DNA from: JAFARZ01 sp035651595
GTDB taxonomy: Bacteria > Actinomycetota > Actinomycetes > Streptosporangiales > Streptosporangiaceae
DNA length: 44,071 bases
Reading direction: 5' to 3'
Assembly (NCBI GenBank): GCA_035651595.1
Contig: DASRFJ010000178.1
Span: 1 to 44,071 of the forward strand
Shown in pieces: positions 8,162 to 17,200 of this stretch. Positions within the stretch are counted from its first letter, which is position 1, and the number at the start of each line of letters is the position of its first letter. The position numbers and the translations under genes were made by a program. The notes under the pieces were generated by a model, which saw only the letters and a program-made list of their open reading frames with translations, searched no databases and was not told the origin of the DNA.

Positions 8162-9616
8162 GGGTGAGGCGGACAGCAGCCCGTCCGCGCCGCCAGGAAT
8201 CGTGATCGTCCACCCGAAGACCGGGCCGCCGACGGCGGTGAGCACCAGCGTGCCCCGCGGTGCGCCGCCGTCGGCGCCGGACTTCAGCTGAACCGTGCCG
8301 GCGGAGAGCGACAGCTTCCCGGGGACGGCCGTGGTCGGCGACGGGGACGGCGAAGGCGACGGGGACGTGGATGGCGAGCGCGACGGGGAAGGGGACGGGG
8401 ACGTGTGCGTGTGTGTGGGGCTGGGCGATGCGTGGTGGGTCGGCGGCGGGGGCGCCGCCGAGGTGGTCGTGACCTGGCCAAGGCTCGGGCTCGGGCCCAG
8501 GGCCGCGGCCAGGCTCGACGGCGCTGTCGCCGGCCGCTGGCTCGACGGACTCGCCGCGCTGGACGAAGCCGGAGCCAGGCTTGACGGTGCGCCGCTGGAG
8601 ACGGCCACGCTGGGCGAGAAATGCCCGGCCGCCGCGGTGTTGTTGCTGGGCGTGCTCCCGCCGGAGGCCAGCGCCACGATGACGACAACCGCCACGAGCA
8701 GCGCCGCCGCGACCGGAGCCGCGAGCAGCGTGCCCCTGCGGGCCGTCCGCACGCGTATGGCAAGAGGAATAGCGGGTCCGCCCGGGAAGCCGCCGGGACC
8801 GCGGAACGACCCGGCGCGCTCGGTGACCTGCTGCCGGTACTGCACGGCACTTGGCGAACTGTCGGAGCACAGGCGCAGGATGCGTCCCCTGAGCCCGGGC
8901 GGCAGCGCGGCGATCGGCAGCAGGCTGAACAGCGCCGCGGGGGCCAGCTCTCGTTTGCGGCGGTCGCCGCAGATGTCGCAGTTCTCGATGTGCCGGTTGA
9001 TCTGCTTGCGCAGCAGGACGGTCATCTTCCCGTCCCAGGCGGCGAGCATCTGGTCGAGCATTTCACAGTGCTCGCGCCCGGTGCGCGCGACGAGCAGCGC
9101 ACCGAGCGACGTCTTGAGCTGGGTCCTGGCGCGGGACAGCATCGCGTGCGCGTGGTTCCGGGAGACGCCGAGCGCCTCGCTCAGCTCGGGGCCCTCGAAG
9201 TCGTGCCGGATCATCAGCTCGATGACCTCGCGGTCGCTGACGTTCATCCCGATGAGGGCATCGTGGACCAGCTGCTGGAGCTGGACCCGTTCGGCCTGGG
9301 CACCGACCGCCTCTGACTCGTCGGTCACCTCGGGCACCTCGTCCAGCCCGGGCGCTTCCTTGCCGCGCAGCCGTCGGTAGCACTCGTTGCGGGCGACCGA
9401 GTAAAGCCAGGTGCGGAGCTTGCTCGGATCGCGCAGCTGGCCCAGCTTGGTCGAGGCGATGACGAACGTGTCCTGCACCGCGTCGGACGCGTCCGCGGAC
9501 TCGCGGAGCATGGTCCGGCAGTACGTATAGAGGGCGGCCGCGTACTTGTCGTAGGCGCCGGCAAGCCCGGCTGGATCACCAGCCACGACGGCGGTGACAA
9601 TATCACGGTCCTCCAC
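8003..9616 (-). CDS. Membrane-tethered ECF-like sigma factor fused to zinc-finger anti-sigma segment and extracytoplasmic beta-domain
   Basis: From the GTG at 9616 the protein has 537 residues; the frame extends to an ATG at 9721 without family support. Domains in order: sigma-2 (about 8-85, with AVQDTFVIAS and LRTWLYSVARNECYRRLRG), sigma-4 (about 112-172, with VSRNHAHAMLSRAR), a ZAS-type zinc motif (H183, then H209-x3-C213-x2-C216), one transmembrane helix (about 295-317), a Ser/Pro/Thr-rich linker of ~120 residues, and a C-terminal beta-sandwich-like domain of ~100 residues. Sigma factor, anti-sigma and sensor are thus one polypeptide, resembling ECF groups with fused zinc-binding and extracellular extensions described in actinobacteria. 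The 3' end overlaps the EamA gene by 159 bp tail to tail. Release would presumably need proteolysis or a conformational switch. Confidence 0.85.
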   Translation of the reverse strand: MEDRDIVTAVVAGDPAGLAGAYDKYAAALYTYCRTMLRESADASDAVQDTFVIASTKLGQLRDPSKLRTWLYSVARNECYRRLRGKEAPGLDEVPEVTDESEAVGAQAERVQLQQLVHDALIGMNVSDREVIELMIRHDFEGPELSEALGVSRNHAHAMLSRARTQLKTSLGALLVARTGREHCEMLDQMLAAWDGKMTVLLRKQINRHIENCDICGDRRKRELAPAALFSLLPIAALPPGLRGRILRLCSDSSPSAVQYRQQVTERAGSFRGPGGFPGGPAIPLAIRVRTARRGTLLAAPVAAALLVAVVVIVALASGGSTPSNNTAAAGHFSPSVAVSSGAPSSLAPASSSAASPSSQRPATAPSSLAAALGPSPSLGQVTTTSAAPPPPTHHASPSPTHTHTSPSPSPSRSPSTSPSPSPSPSPTTAVPGKLSLSAGTVQLKSGADGGAPRGTLVLTAVGGPVFGWTITIPGGADGLLSASPSSGVLGAGQSVTVTFVLARPTRFDQQVIINPGGQAVTVEYTPVSTEAIVGKR

Positions 9617-9811
9617 GCCAATACCGTAATTCGACGGACACCAAAAGAGCGGGTTTGCTGCTAAATCGGTATGTTTCTCGACTCCACCGGTAAGAGAACC
9701 GACGTAGCCATCCGCCAGCACTTCTCGCGCCGAATTCTCGTACCGTGCGCCCCACCAGCCACTCGGGCCCTCAGACGCGGCCGCGGCACCCCGCCGCGGG
9801 CGGCGGCCGGG

Positions 9812-11008
9812 TCAGCGCGGGGCTTTGGCGCCGTCGACCCACTGACCGCGGGCCATGACGGCGGCGAGGCGGAGGTTCGTGTCGAGGACGACGAGGTCCG
9901 CCGCCAGGCCGGAGCGGATCGCGCCGGTCTCGCCGTCGAGGCCGACGACGCGGGCCGGCGTGGTGCTCGCGGCGGCGGCCACGTCGAGCACCGGCAGCTG
10001 GACGTTGCGCAGCGCCCGGCGGACGCAGTGCGCCATCGTCGCGGTGGAGCCGGCGATCGAGCCGGCCCCCGGCAGGCCTTCGGCCAGGCGCGCCACTCCC
10101 CCGTTCACCACGACCTCCTGCGGACCGAGCCGGTACCGGCCGTCCGGCATCCCGGCCGCGCCCATCGCGTCCGTCACCAGCACAAGCTTCCCGGAACCGA
10201 GCGCGCGCCAGGCCAGCCGGATCGTCATGTCGTGCAGATGCGTGCCGTCCGCGATCACCTCGCAGGTGACCTGGCGGTCGAGCAGCGCGCCGGGCGGGCC
10301 CGGCTCGCGGTGGTCCAGCGGCCGGCTGCCGTTGAACAGGTGGGTCGCGTGCGTCACGCCCGCGTCGATCGCGGCGGCGGTGGCCTGCGCGGTGGCATCC
10401 GAATGTCCGGCCGCGGCGACCACACCCGCCTCGACCGCGGCGCGGATCAGGCCGACAGCGCCGGGCAGTTCGGGAGCGATCGTGATCTGCCGCACGTGCC
10501 CGCGGCCCGCGGTGATCAGCCGCTTGAGGGCCGGCACGTCGGGGTCGATCAGGTACCGCGGGTCCTGCGCGCCGCACCGGGCGTGCGACAGGAACGGGCC
10601 CTCCAGGTGGATGCCGTCGATGACGCCTTCGTCGGCCAGGTCCGCGAGCATCGCCGCCCGCTGCTCCAGCTCGTCAAGCGGCGCGGTGACCAGGCTCGCG
10701 ACGATCCGGGTACTGCCGTGGGCGCGGTGGAAGGCGGCTGCCCGGCGGGCCGCCGGGGCATCGCCCTCGGTGAACGAGGCGCCGCCGCCGCCGTGCACGT
10801 GAATGTCGACAAAACCGGGGAGAATCCAGCGGTCCGTGAGGTCGACGACCTCGCCCTCGCCGACGGGCGTCGTCCCGGCACCGACCGCCGCGATCCGGCC
10901 GCCGGCGACCCGGATCCAGCCGGGCCCCAGCACGCCGTCCGGGGTTACGACGTGGCCGCCGGCCAGCAGCATCTCATTGATCACGAGGACATTATCGGGC
11001 GCACTCAC
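9812..11008 (-). CDS. nagA: N-acetylglucosamine-6-phosphate deacetylase
   Basis: This 398-aa amidohydrolase removes the acetyl group from GlcNAc-6-phosphate to give glucosamine-6-phosphate in the cytoplasm. Visible motifs are the metal-site HVHGGGG (H70/H72), HLEGPF with the metal-binding glutamate, AGHSDA, THLFNGSRPLDHREPG, and the catalytic aspartate in LVTDAMGAAG. The start is taken as the GTG at 11008, which overlaps the stop of the SIS gene (GTGA). The frame upstream is open to 11197 but runs inside the SIS gene and is Arg-rich. The pairing with a SIS protein and a DeoR/AgaR regulator supports an amino-sugar operon. No kinase is in this operon; a NagK-type kinase lies at 26152-27027. Confidence 0.93.
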   Translation of the reverse strand: MSAPDNVLVINEMLLAGGHVVTPDGVLGPGWIRVAGGRIAAVGAGTTPVGEGEVVDLTDRWILPGFVDIHVHGGGGASFTEGDAPAARRAAAFHRAHGSTRIVASLVTAPLDELEQRAAMLADLADEGVIDGIHLEGPFLSHARCGAQDPRYLIDPDVPALKRLITAGRGHVRQITIAPELPGAVGLIRAAVEAGVVAAAGHSDATAQATAAAIDAGVTHATHLFNGSRPLDHREPGPPGALLDRQVTCEVIADGTHLHDMTIRLAWRALGSGKLVLVTDAMGAAGMPDGRYRLGPQEVVVNGGVARLAEGLPGAGSIAGSTATMAHCVRRALRNVQLPVLDVAAAASTTPARVVGLDGETGAIRSGLAADLVVLDTNLRLAAVMARGQWVDGAKAPR

Positions 11009-11877
11009 GCCAAGATGACGGAGCGGGACAGCGCCCGGGGCTGGTCGGGGTCGATGCCCTTGCGGGCCGCCAGCATCACGGCCAGCCGCTGCGCCCCGAT
11101 CAGGTCCACCACCGGGTCGCCGCCGGGCGCGACGATCGTCGCGCCGGTCCGCGCCGCGTCCGCGACCAGGCTGCCGGGGATCTCGCCGATCCCCCACACC
11201 ACGGTGTTCTCATCGCTGACGCTGATCGGGCCGTGCCGGTACTCCATCGCCGGGTAGGACTCGGACCAGGAGCGGGACGCCTCGCGCAGCTTCAGCGCCG
11301 CCTCGTCAGCGACGAACGACGCCCAGCCACAGCCGAGGAACGTGAACTCGGACCGGTCGGCAAGCTCCGGTTCGAGCGGGCGAGCCAACTCCGCAGCGGC
11401 GACGGCCGGCAGGCCGCTCACGTCCTCGCCGAGGTGGGCGCGGAGCAGCATGATCGCCGCGGTGATGAACCGGCTGGACACCACGGAGCGCTCGTCGGCG
11501 AAGTCCAGAAGCACCGAATTGGACGTTTCCCTCGCGAGCGACGCACTTCGGTCGGCTGTCAGCGACGTCGTTCTGACTCCCTGAGGAGCCTCGCGGAGCG
11601 CGGCAAGAACCTCTGTCGTCGTGCCGGTGCGGGAAATGAACACCATGTGGTCATACTGGCGGGTGCCGGTCAGCTCCGACGCCGGGTAGGCGTCGGTCTG
11701 TCCCTGACCAGCGGCTTCGCGGAGCCTGGCGTAGGCGCGGGAGACGTTGAGCGACGAGCCGCAGCCGATCACCGCCACCCGCTCGCCGGGCACCGGCAGC
11801 GGCGCGTCGGCGGCACGTTCTATCGCGGCCGACCACACCTCGGGCTGACTGGCGATCTCGTCCATCAAGTAGCTCAT
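11005..11877 (-). CDS. SIS-domain phosphosugar isomerase/deaminase (AgaS/GlmS-isomerase-like)
   Basis: This 290-aa protein consists of two SIS domains like the isomerase half of GlmS. The first carries VIGCGSSLNVSR (about 38-49) and FISRTGTTTEVLAAL, the second FLGCGWASFVADEAALKLRE and the ESYPAMEYRHGP motif that contributes active-site residues in GlmS and AgaS. It probably converts glucosamine-6-phosphate (or galactosamine-6-phosphate) to the ketose phosphate with loss of ammonia, downstream of NagA. I prefer the ATG at 11877, because GGAG lies 5 nt upstream, over the GTG at 11880. The gene is promoter-proximal to nagA and overlaps it by 4 nt. Confidence 0.85.
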   Translation of the reverse strand: MSYLMDEIASQPEVWSAAIERAADAPLPVPGERVAVIGCGSSLNVSRAYARLREAAGQGQTDAYPASELTGTRQYDHMVFISRTGTTTEVLAALREAPQGVRTTSLTADRSASLARETSNSVLLDFADERSVVSSRFITAAIMLLRAHLGEDVSGLPAVAAAELARPLEPELADRSEFTFLGCGWASFVADEAALKLREASRSWSESYPAMEYRHGPISVSDENTVVWGIGEIPGSLVADAARTGATIVAPGGDPVVDLIGAQRLAVMLAARKGIDPDQPRALSRSVILA

Positions 11878-11903
11878 CACAGCTCCAAGCGATCAAATGC
11901 GCT

Positions 11904-11917
11904 GCTCACTAGTGAGC
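11904..11917. promoter_or_regulatory. Perfect 14-bp palindrome, candidate operator of SIS-nagA
   Basis: GCTCACTAGTGAGC is a perfect palindrome lying 27 bp upstream of the SIS start, in the 68-bp gap after the DeoR/AgaR-type regulator gene. It is placed to control SIS-nagA. It does not match the DasR dre consensus as I know it. The likely binder is the neighbouring DeoR-type regulator or a GntR protein encoded elsewhere; this is inferred. Confidence 0.4.
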
Positions 11918-11945
11918 GATTCTTGGCTCTGTGAATCAGTATAGA

Positions 11946-12725
11946 TCAGGAGGTTATGACGCTGATGCCTCGCTCGGTGAAACCCGAGAGCGATCCGTCG
12001 GCAGCCTCACGGTCGGTCACCACCGTGTCGATCTCATCCGCCGCACATACCCGGGCGAACGCGCGTTTACCCAACTTGGAGCTGTCGGCCACGATCATGA
12101 CCCGCTCCGCGCGGGTGGCCATCAGGCGGTTGATGCTGGCCTCGCCCTCATGGTGGGCGGTGGCTCCGTTGCGCGTGTCCAGGGCATCTACGCCCAGGAT
12201 CGCCCAGTCGATGGTCAGCTCGGCGAGCACCAGCGTGGCCAGCGGCCCGATCAGCTCATACGACTGGCCCCGGGCCACGCCGCCGGTCAGCACGATCTTG
12301 ACCTGCTGGCGGACGGCCAGCTCGTTCGCGATGTTCAGCGCGTTGGTGACCACGGTGATCGCCGGGTCGCCCTCCTGAAGATCCGGCCTGGTGGCCAGCG
12401 CCCTGGCGACCTCACTGGTCGTCGTGCCGCCGTTCAGCGCCACGGTGGAACCGGGCGGGATCAGCTCGGCGGCGGCGCGGCCGATCCGCTGCTTTTCCGC
12501 GGCGTGCCGGGCGGTCTTATAGCGCAGCGGCAGGTCGTAGGACACGTTCCCGGCGATGGCGCCGCCCCTGGTCCTGGTCACAAGCTGCTGCTTGGCCAGG
12601 TCGTCCATGTCCCGGCGGATGGTCGCGAATGACACGCCGAGGGCCGTCGCGGCGTCGGCCACGCTCAGCTCGCCGTCGGCGGACATCAGTTCGAGCAGGG
12701 CATTCCAGCGCTGGTACCTGGACAT
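11946..12725 (-). CDS. DeoR/AgaR-family transcriptional regulator of amino-sugar genes
   Basis: This 259-aa regulator has an N-terminal winged helix (residues 1-57; LGVSFATIRRDMDDLAKQQL) followed by TRTRGGAI, and a DeoRC effector domain with ALNGGTTTSEVARALA and the VTNALNIANEL segment typical of the AgaR/GlcR side of the family. It is transcribed in the same direction as SIS and nagA and sits 68 bp upstream of them, so it is the natural candidate to sense a phosphorylated amino sugar and regulate that operon. It differs clearly in sequence from the DeoR protein at 5427-6173. Confidence 0.9.
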   Translation of the reverse strand: MSRYQRWNALLELMSADGELSVADAATALGVSFATIRRDMDDLAKQQLVTRTRGGAIAGNVSYDLPLRYKTARHAAEKQRIGRAAAELIPPGSTVALNGGTTTSEVARALATRPDLQEGDPAITVVTNALNIANELAVRQQVKIVLTGGVARGQSYELIGPLATLVLAELTIDWAILGVDALDTRNGATAHHEGEASINRLMATRAERVMIVADSSKLGKRAFARVCAADEIDTVVTDREAADGSLSGFTERGISVITS

Positions 12726-12848
12726 TCAGGGTCTCCCCGCGAGACGTGTTAACGGTTTGTACATACCACGATGGGACCATACTGCACCGTTGTGCACGAT
12801 TCCTTCAATGACGGATTGTGCGAAGCTGCACTGTAGTGCGCTCAGCGC

Positions 12849-13679
12849 TCAGCAGCCACCAGCGGGGCCAGGCACCCCAGGGCCAGTTTCAGGATCGTCG
12901 ACGAGGCCGACCTCAGGCCGGATAACGCCGCCGAAGTGCACGGCATACCACACCCCGCGCCAGGAGATCAGCGACGCGATGCCGATCGACCGCTCCTGGC
13001 CGTTCTTGAGATAGACCAGGCGAGCCCCGTTGATGTGCCAGTAACCCACCGAGTTGTAGCAGTAACCTGGCGGCACCCAGGCCGCCTCGTAGCTCGGCGC
13101 CATGTCGACGCGGAGCAGCTTGGCGTGCGGGCCGACCAGGCGGTGCGCCGCGCCGACGTCCAGTGCGAAGTCCACCCAGAGCCGGTTCGTCCAGTCCGAC
13201 TGGGGATATGCAATGGCCTTGACCTGGGCATACGCGGGTTCGGGGAAGAACGCGGCGCGGCCGTAGCTCGCCTTGCCCGTGGTCACCGCCAGCCAGAGGT
13301 CATACATGGCGTTGCGGAACGCGGCGCCCCTGGTGCTCGGGTACGCCTTGGTCTGCGGGCGGGACCCGCCGCCCGGGTCCACCGGCAGGACCTGCGGGGC
13401 GGCCGGATTGGACGGCGTGGGCTTGGGCGAGGCGGTGGTGCCCTTGGTCGCGGCGGCGGTCTTGGTCATCTTCGTGGCGGAGACGGTCGGCGAGGGCGCA
13501 CCGGAGCCGGTCGGCGAGGGCGCACCGGAGACGGTCGGCGAGGGCGCACCGGCGGCCGCGCCGGCGCCGCCACTGCCCGACGTGCACGCCGCCAAGGCCA
13601 GCGCGGCCACTGCCAGTGCGGCCGCGGCCGCCAGTCCCTTCGCGGCGAGCCGCGGCAATGTCCGGTTCATCGCTGTCAC
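12849..13679 (-). CDS. Secreted lipoprotein of unknown function
   Basis: This 276-aa protein has a Lys/Arg-containing N-terminus, a hydrophobic segment rich in Ala, and a lipobox ending in LAAC near residue 32, so it should be lipid-anchored on the outer face of the membrane. A flexible Ala/Ser/Pro/Thr-rich linker follows, including three copies of GAPSPTVS (13482-13553). A folded C-terminal domain of ~165 residues comes next, with aromatic-rich segments such as RNAMYDLWLAV and VGYWHINGARLVYLK. I do not recognise the domain. It is a single-gene unit: downstream is the 5' region of the DeoR gene and upstream a long gap. An in-frame ATG at 13670 is an alternative start. Confidence 0.75.
   Translation of the reverse strand: MTAMNRTLPRLAAKGLAAAAALAVAALALAACTSGSGGAGAAAGAPSPTVSGAPSPTGSGAPSPTVSATKMTKTAAATKGTTASPKPTPSNPAAPQVLPVDPGGGSRPQTKAYPSTRGAAFRNAMYDLWLAVTTGKASYGRAAFFPEPAYAQVKAIAYPQSDWTNRLWVDFALDVGAAHRLVGPHAKLLRVDMAPSYEAAWVPPGYCYNSVGYWHINGARLVYLKNGQERSIGIASLISWRGVWYAVHFGGVIRPEVGLVDDPETGPGVPGPAGGC
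13482..13553. repeat. Three tandem 24-bp repeats in the lipoprotein linker
   Basis: Three consecutive 24-bp units (13482-13505, 13506-13529, 13530-13553) differ at one or two bases and encode GAPSPTVS, GAPSPTGS and GAPSPTVS. They form part of the disordered linker between the lipobox and the folded domain. Such linkers vary in copy number between strains. Confidence 0.85.
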
Positions 13680-13898
13680 CCGTCACGTCTTTCCCAAGTC
13701 TGAGCGCGAGACTACTGTACGGGCCCGGATACGCGCGGCATGTATACGCATCGCTTCGTCGCGGAAGCGTGACTGGTACTCCACAACGAGCCTGCGTTTG
13801 CAGCGTAGCGCGCTTTGTCATGCAGGTTTGCCCTCATTTACATGTTTTTGTCCCGCTAAGTTCGACGACCGCCCTTCGCTCCGAATTGTGGCTCGAAA

Positions 13899-13949
13899 TT
13901 ATTGCGGACAGTTACCCCACCAGATCGGGGGGGTAACTGTCCGCAATAA
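13899..13949. repeat. Perfect 20-bp inverted repeat with 11-bp spacer
   Basis: The left arm TTATTGCGGACAGTTACCCC (13899-13918) and its exact reverse complement (13930-13949) are separated by 11 bp. There is no T-tract on either side, so a standard intrinsic terminator is unlikely. It may be a remnant of mobile-element ends, a dispersed palindromic repeat, or a large operator. Confidence 0.8.
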
Positions 13950-14161
13950 CCTGGCACGCCGGTCGGCGCGCCCGGAATAACATGAAATATCCTGATACGA
14001 GGATGTCGGCAGCCGTATTGAGCACCCAGGCCCGTGCGACGCGCCGTGGGCACCCGCGCTCGGGAAGGCTTACTGACAGGCAAGCGACCGCTCCGTGCCG
14101 GACGTAAGACGTAAGGGGATAAATGCGGTTATTGCGGGCGTGGGGCGCGACTGACGGCGGA

Positions 14162-14218
14162 CGCGGCCCCACACGCGGCCCGACACGCCGCCCCATATCG
14201 CGGCCCCACACGCGGCCC
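14162..14218. repeat. 20-bp direct repeat upstream of lhr
   Basis: CGCGGCCCCACACGCGGCCC occurs twice, at 14162-14181 and 14199-14218, 37 bp apart, with related partial copies between them. The pair ends about 60 bp before the lhr start, where it could affect transcription or be a slippage product. Its function is unknown. Confidence 0.6.
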
Positions 14219-14276
14219 CTAGCGGGAAGCCCAGCGAACAGGATGTCGGCCAGGAATGTCATACCGGCAGGGCATG

Positions 14277-17200
14277 ATGGATGCCATGGCAGCAGGGTTT
14301 TCGGCCGCGACACGCGCCTGGTTCGACGGCGCCTTCGCCGAGCCCACGCAAGCCCAGGCGGGGGCGTGGGCGGCGATAGGCAACGGCGACGACGCGCTGG
14401 TGGTGGCCCCAACCGGGTCGGGCAAGACGCTGGCCGCGTTCCTGTGGGCCATCGACCGGCTGGCCGCGTCGCCGCCGCCCGCCGACGCGAAGCAGCGCTG
14501 CCGCGTGCTCTACGTCTCCCCGCTGAAGGCGCTGGCCGTCGACATCGAGCGGAACCTGCGGGCCCCGCTGACCGGGATAAAACACGCCGCGCACCGGCTC
14601 GGTCTCCCCGAGCCGGACATCCGGGTCGCGGTCCGCACCGGCGACACCAGCGCGGACGAACGCCGGAAGCTGACCAGCAAGCCCGCCGACATCCTGATCA
14701 CCACGCCGGAATCGCTGTTCCTGCTGCTCACCTCGCAAGCCAGGGAAACGCTGAGATCCGTCGAGACCGTGATCGTGGACGAAGTGCACGCCGTGGCCGG
14801 CAACAAGCGCGGCGCCCACCTGGCGCTGTCCCTCGAACGGCTCGACGCGCTCACGACCAGCCAGGGCGGCGAACGACCCCAACGGGTCGGGCTGTCCGCC
14901 ACGGTCCGCCCGGTCGATGCGGTCGCCGGCTACCTCGGCGGCGGCTCCCGGCGGGTCACGATCGTCCAGCCGCCGTCCGCCAAGCGGCTCGAACTCAACG
15001 TCGTGGTTCCGGTCGAGGACATGACCGACCTGGAGACCGCCGCGGGAACCGCAGATGAACAAGACCCGGTCGCGCGCCGGTCGATCTGGCCGCACGTCGA
15101 GGAGCGCGTCCTCGACCTGATCGAGGCACACAAGTCGACGATCGTGTTCGCCAACTCCCGCAGGCTCGCCGAGCGCCTCTGCGGCAAGCTGAACGAACTC
15201 GCCAGCGAGCGCAACAACGAGGAAACCGAGGTCGCCCGCGCCCACCACGGCTCGGTGTCCCGGCTGGAGCGGCTCGAGATCGAGGAGGCGCTGAAGGCAG
15301 GCCGCCTGCCCGCCGTGGTCGCCACCTCCAGCCTGGAGCTCGGCATCGACATGGGCGCGGTCGACCTGGTCGTGCAAGTGGAGTCGCCGCCGTCGGTGGC
15401 CGGCGGCCTCCAGCGAGTCGGCCGCGCCGGGCACAACGTCGGCGACGTCTCTCGCGGCATCATCTTTCCCAAATACCAGGGTGACCTCGTCCAGGCCGCG
15501 GTCGTCGCCACCCGGATGAAGCAGGGCGACATCGAAGAGCTCAAGGTCCCGCGTAACCCGCTGGACGTGCTCGCCCAGCAGGTCGTGGCCATGGCCGCGA
15601 TGGATGAGTGGCGGGTCGACGACCTAGAGACGATGACACGCAGCGCCGCCCCGTTCGCCAGCCTGACCCGGCCGGTGCTCGACGCGGTGCTGGACATGCT
15701 GGCCGGGCGGTATCCCAGCGAGGAGTTCGCCGGGCTGCGGCCGCGTATCGTCTGGGACCGGATAACCGGGACGATCAAGGCCCGCCCGGGCGCGCAGCGA
15801 CTGGCGGTGACCAGCGGCGGGACAATCCCCGACCGGGGACTGTTCGGCGTGTTCCTGCCGGCCAGCGAAGGCAGCCAGCCGAGAAGGGTGGGCGAGCTGG
15901 ACGAGGAGATGGTGTACGAGTCGCGGGTCGGCGAGGTGTTCGTGCTCGGCGCCAGCTCGTGGCGGATCGAGGACATCACGCCCGACCGGGTCATCGTCAC
16001 GCCGGCGCCCGGCGAGTCCGGCAAGCTGCCGTTCTGGCACGGCGACGCGCCCGGGCGGCCCGCCGAACTGGGCAAGGCGATCGGCGCCGAGGTCAGGGAA
16101 CTGGCCGCCGGGGACACAGCGCGCCTCGCCACGGCCGGCCTGGACGAGCTGGCCGCGAAGAACCTGCTCCGCTACCTGTCCGACCAGCGCAAGGCCACCG
16201 GCTACGTGCCCGATGACCGGACGCTGGTGGTGGAGCGGTTCCGTGACGAGATCGGCGACTGGCGGGTGGTGCTGCACAGTCCGTACGGCGACCGGGTGCA
16301 CGCCCCGTGGGCGCTGGCGATCACCGCCCGCCTCCGCGAGCGGTACCAGAACATGGACGTGCAGGCGCTGCACACCGACGACGGCATCATCATCCGGGTG
16401 CCGGACGCGGACGAGCCGCCGCCGGCCGGGATCGCGCTGATCGACCCGGACGAGATCGGCGACCTGGTCACCCGCGAGGTCGGTGCCAGCGCGCTGTTCG
16501 CGAGCCGGTTCCGCGAGTGCGCCAGCCGGGCGCTGCTGCTGCCGCGCCGCCAGCCGGGCCGGCGCACCCCGCTGTGGCAGCAGCGGCAGCGGTCCGCGCA
16601 ACTGCTCGAGGTGGCGACCCAGTACCCCGGCTTCCCGATCGTGCTGGAAACCGTGCGCGAGTGCCTCCAGGACGTGTTCGACGTGCCGGCGCTGACCGAG
16701 CTGCTGCGCGGCATCGCGGCGCGCCAGATCAGGATCGTCGAGGTCGAGACCGCGACGCCCAGCCCGTTCGGCAAGTCGCTGCTGTTCCGGTACATCGGCG
16801 CGTTCATGTACGAGGGCGACGCGCCCTTGGCCGAACGCCGTGCCCAGGCCCTTTCCCTGGACCCCACGCTGCTCGCCGAACTGCTCGGCAGCGACGGCCT
16901 GCGCGAGCTGGTGGACCCGGCGGTCGTCGCGGAGACCGAGCGCGACCTGCAACGGCTCTCCCCCGACCGGCTGTGCCGCGACCTGGAGGGCGTCGCCGAC
17001 CTGCTGCGCAGCCACGGCCCGCTCAGCGAGGAAGAGGTCGCCGCCCGGTCCCTCGCCGCAAGCCCCGCGAGCACCTGGCTCGCCGACCTCGCCAAGGCCC
17101 GCCGGGCCATCCAGGTCCGCGTGGCCGGCCAGCCGATGTGGGCCGCGATCGAGGACGCGGGCCGGCTGCGCGACGCGCTCGGCGTGCCGCTGCCGCCCGG

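Larger units (their letters stand above)
13680..14276. other. 597-bp gap between the divergent lipoprotein and lhr genes
   Basis: No convincing gene was found here; open frames are short, disagree between strands and lack family signatures. Parts of it (about 13700-13910) are less GC-rich than the surrounding genes. It contains a perfect 20-bp inverted repeat (13899-13949) and a 20-bp direct repeat (14162-14181 and 14199-14218). It must also hold the promoters of the lipoprotein (minus) and lhr (plus). Confidence 0.7.

Noticed and set aside
9671..11257. 528-residue plus-strand frame opposite nagA
   Set aside because: Antisense of nagA, whose motifs are unmistakable; the frame itself has no recognisable domain.
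13899..13949. The inverted repeat as an intrinsic terminator for lhr or the lipoprotein
   Set aside because: Both neighbouring genes diverge from this gap, so no transcript should end here, and no T-tract follows either arm.
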